From: Flavobacterium kayseriense
GTDB lineage: Bacteria; Bacteroidota; Bacteroidia; Flavobacteriales; Flavobacteriaceae
DNA: 64,000 nt
Assembly (NCBI RefSeq): GCF_014305095.1
Contig: NZ_JACRUI010000003.1
Coordinates: forward strand, 409,516-473,515
Reading direction: 5' to 3'
A program made the position numbers and the translations under genes. Of the stretch, positions 63,674 to 64,000 are shown one piece after another; position 1 is the stretch's first letter; every line of letters starts with the position of its first letter. Under the pieces are notes generated by a model. The model saw nothing but the letters and a program-made list of their open reading frames with translations. It had not been told where the DNA came from and ran no database searches.

Positions 63674-63780
63674 AAGGCGACGACATACTCTCCCACATAA
63701 CTGCAGTACCATCTGCGCAGGCGGGCTTAACTACTCTGTTCGGGATGGGAAGAGGTGAGCCCCGCCGCAATAACCACCTT
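63674..63780 (-). rRNA. rrf: 5S ribosomal RNA
   Basis: The minus-strand sequence contains the conserved 5S core CCATCCCGAACAGAG, preceded by GCGGGGCTCACC and followed by AAGCCCGCCTGCGCAGATGGTACTGC-type helix sequence. The terminal helix pairs AAGGTGG at the 5' end with CGCCTTT at the 3' end, which sets the limits to within a few bases. It lies about 170 bases downstream of the 23S 3' end, the usual order 23S-5S. The length is about 107 bases. Confidence 0.93.
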
Positions 63781-63923
63781 AAGGTTGTTAGTCTAAAGTC
63801 GAATGTCTTAAAGTCTAAAGTTTCCTTTGAGACCTGTGACTTTCGTCTTTGGACTGCTCTGCGTCGAGCAAATATCTTAACATACTGAGATAAAGAAAAA
63901 AGTATTTTTTTAGAAAGTTTCTC

Positions 63924-63943
63924 CCTCCCGATTGCTCGGGAGG
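63924..63943 (-). other. Hairpin in the 23S-5S spacer
   Basis: CCTCCCG (63924-63930) pairs with CGGGAGG (63937-63943). It lies just beyond the 23S 3' end and may belong to the precursor processing stem or be a spacer hairpin. Confidence 0.45.
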
Positions 63944-63950
63944 AAAAGTG

Positions 63951-64000
63951 TACATAAGCTTACGGATTATTAGTACTACTCGACTATGACATTACTGCCT
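63951..64000 (-). rRNA. rrl: 23S ribosomal RNA, 3' end only
   Basis: The minus-strand sequence GTCGAGTAGTACTAATAATC followed by CGTAAGCTTATGTAC is the conserved 3' terminal region of bacterial 23S rRNA (compare GGTACTAATGAACCGTGAGG in E. coli). The gene continues beyond the right edge. The 3' end is placed near 63951 by similarity and could be off by several bases. It belongs to the same leftward rRNA operon as 5S. Confidence 0.85.

Larger units (their letters stand above)
63516..63683 (-). repeat. Tandem 90-bp duplication of the rRNA terminator module
   Basis: GAACACGG (63524, 63614), ATAAAA (63539, 63629) and AAAGAAAGGCGACGA (63580, 63669) recur with a period of 89-90 bases, each copy containing a different terminator hairpin. 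The last block is the 3' end of 5S rRNA, so the outer copy carries a 5S fragment. Confidence 0.7.

Noticed and set aside
63383..63712. Open frame of 109 codons on the minus strand
   Set aside because: It runs through both rRNA terminators into 5S rRNA and is produced by non-coding sequence.
63568..63888. Open frame of 106 codons on the plus strand
   Set aside because: It is antisense to 5S rRNA and its terminators.

Overview
The window comes from a Bacteroidota chromosome, most likely Flavobacterium or a close relative in Flavobacteriaceae. The evidence is the AT-rich sequence, the PorX and PorQ components of the type IX secretion system, a MutS2 without an Smr domain, a CAL67264-type small membrane protein, head-GIN/GSG-repeat proteins, and promoters of the Bacteroidota type (TTG, 18-19 bases, TAnnTTTG) with few recognisable Shine-Dalgarno sites. 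Nearly everything is ordinary chromosomal gene content. I see no prophage, insertion sequence, CRISPR array or integrated island, and I found no tRNA gene.

Layout. 1-7.5 kb: 3' end of porX, tsaE, a GNAT acetyltransferase, an alanine-dehydrogenase-like gene, a DUF4258 gene, ung, mutS2, a DCC-family thiol protein and a 42-residue membrane peptide. 7.5-24.3 kb: mostly leftward housekeeping genes (ettA, holA, a YciO-type protein, a UvrD/PcrA helicase, a TSUP transporter, an M1 peptidase, a GAF histidine kinase, an M24 peptidase, DUF1697, YhcH), interrupted by rightward genes for an HsdR_N-like nuclease domain, a GT2 glycosyltransferase and an OmpA-like lipoprotein. 24.5-32.4 kb: recG and a complete RND efflux operon (adaptor, pump, TolC-like channel). 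32.5-36.4 kb: a bestrophin, then an AraC regulator next to DUF779 and aldehyde dehydrogenase genes. 36.6-49 kb: pheT, a fasciclin protein, an orphan ExbD-like protein, a small membrane protein, rpsA, a probable structured RNA, a nucleoside-type MFS permease, cmk, porQ and lon. 49.3-52.2 kb: an ECF sigma factor operon with a membrane anti-sigma candidate and two exported beta-repeat proteins. 52.3-59.5 kb: an MFS transporter, an M48 lipoprotein peptidase and the glycogen operon glgA-glgC-glgB. 59.7-62.8 kb: an alpha/beta hydrolase, msrB and an amidase. 63.5-64 kb: the 3' end of a leftward rRNA operon (23S end, 5S, two terminators).

Functional links. PorX and PorQ belong to type IX secretion and its control. 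tsaE and the YciO-type gene relate to the t6A tRNA family, although the latter may not be a true TsaC. The AraC regulator probably controls aldehyde dehydrogenase through a pair of direct repeats 21 bp apart at the aldehyde dehydrogenase promoter. The glg operon builds branched glycogen from glucose-1-phosphate. The sigma operon looks like an envelope-sensing unit.

The most notable points are: an alanine dehydrogenase homologue lacking both catalytic residues known from the family; an ExbD-like protein whose proton-carrying Asp is Ser and which has no ExbB beside it; a nested hairpin RNA upstream of the rpsA promoter; a likely leaderless HsdR_N nuclease-domain gene; and a tandem 90-bp duplication of the rRNA terminator module that includes the 3' end of 5S. 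I did not find a convincing new defence or biosynthetic system.
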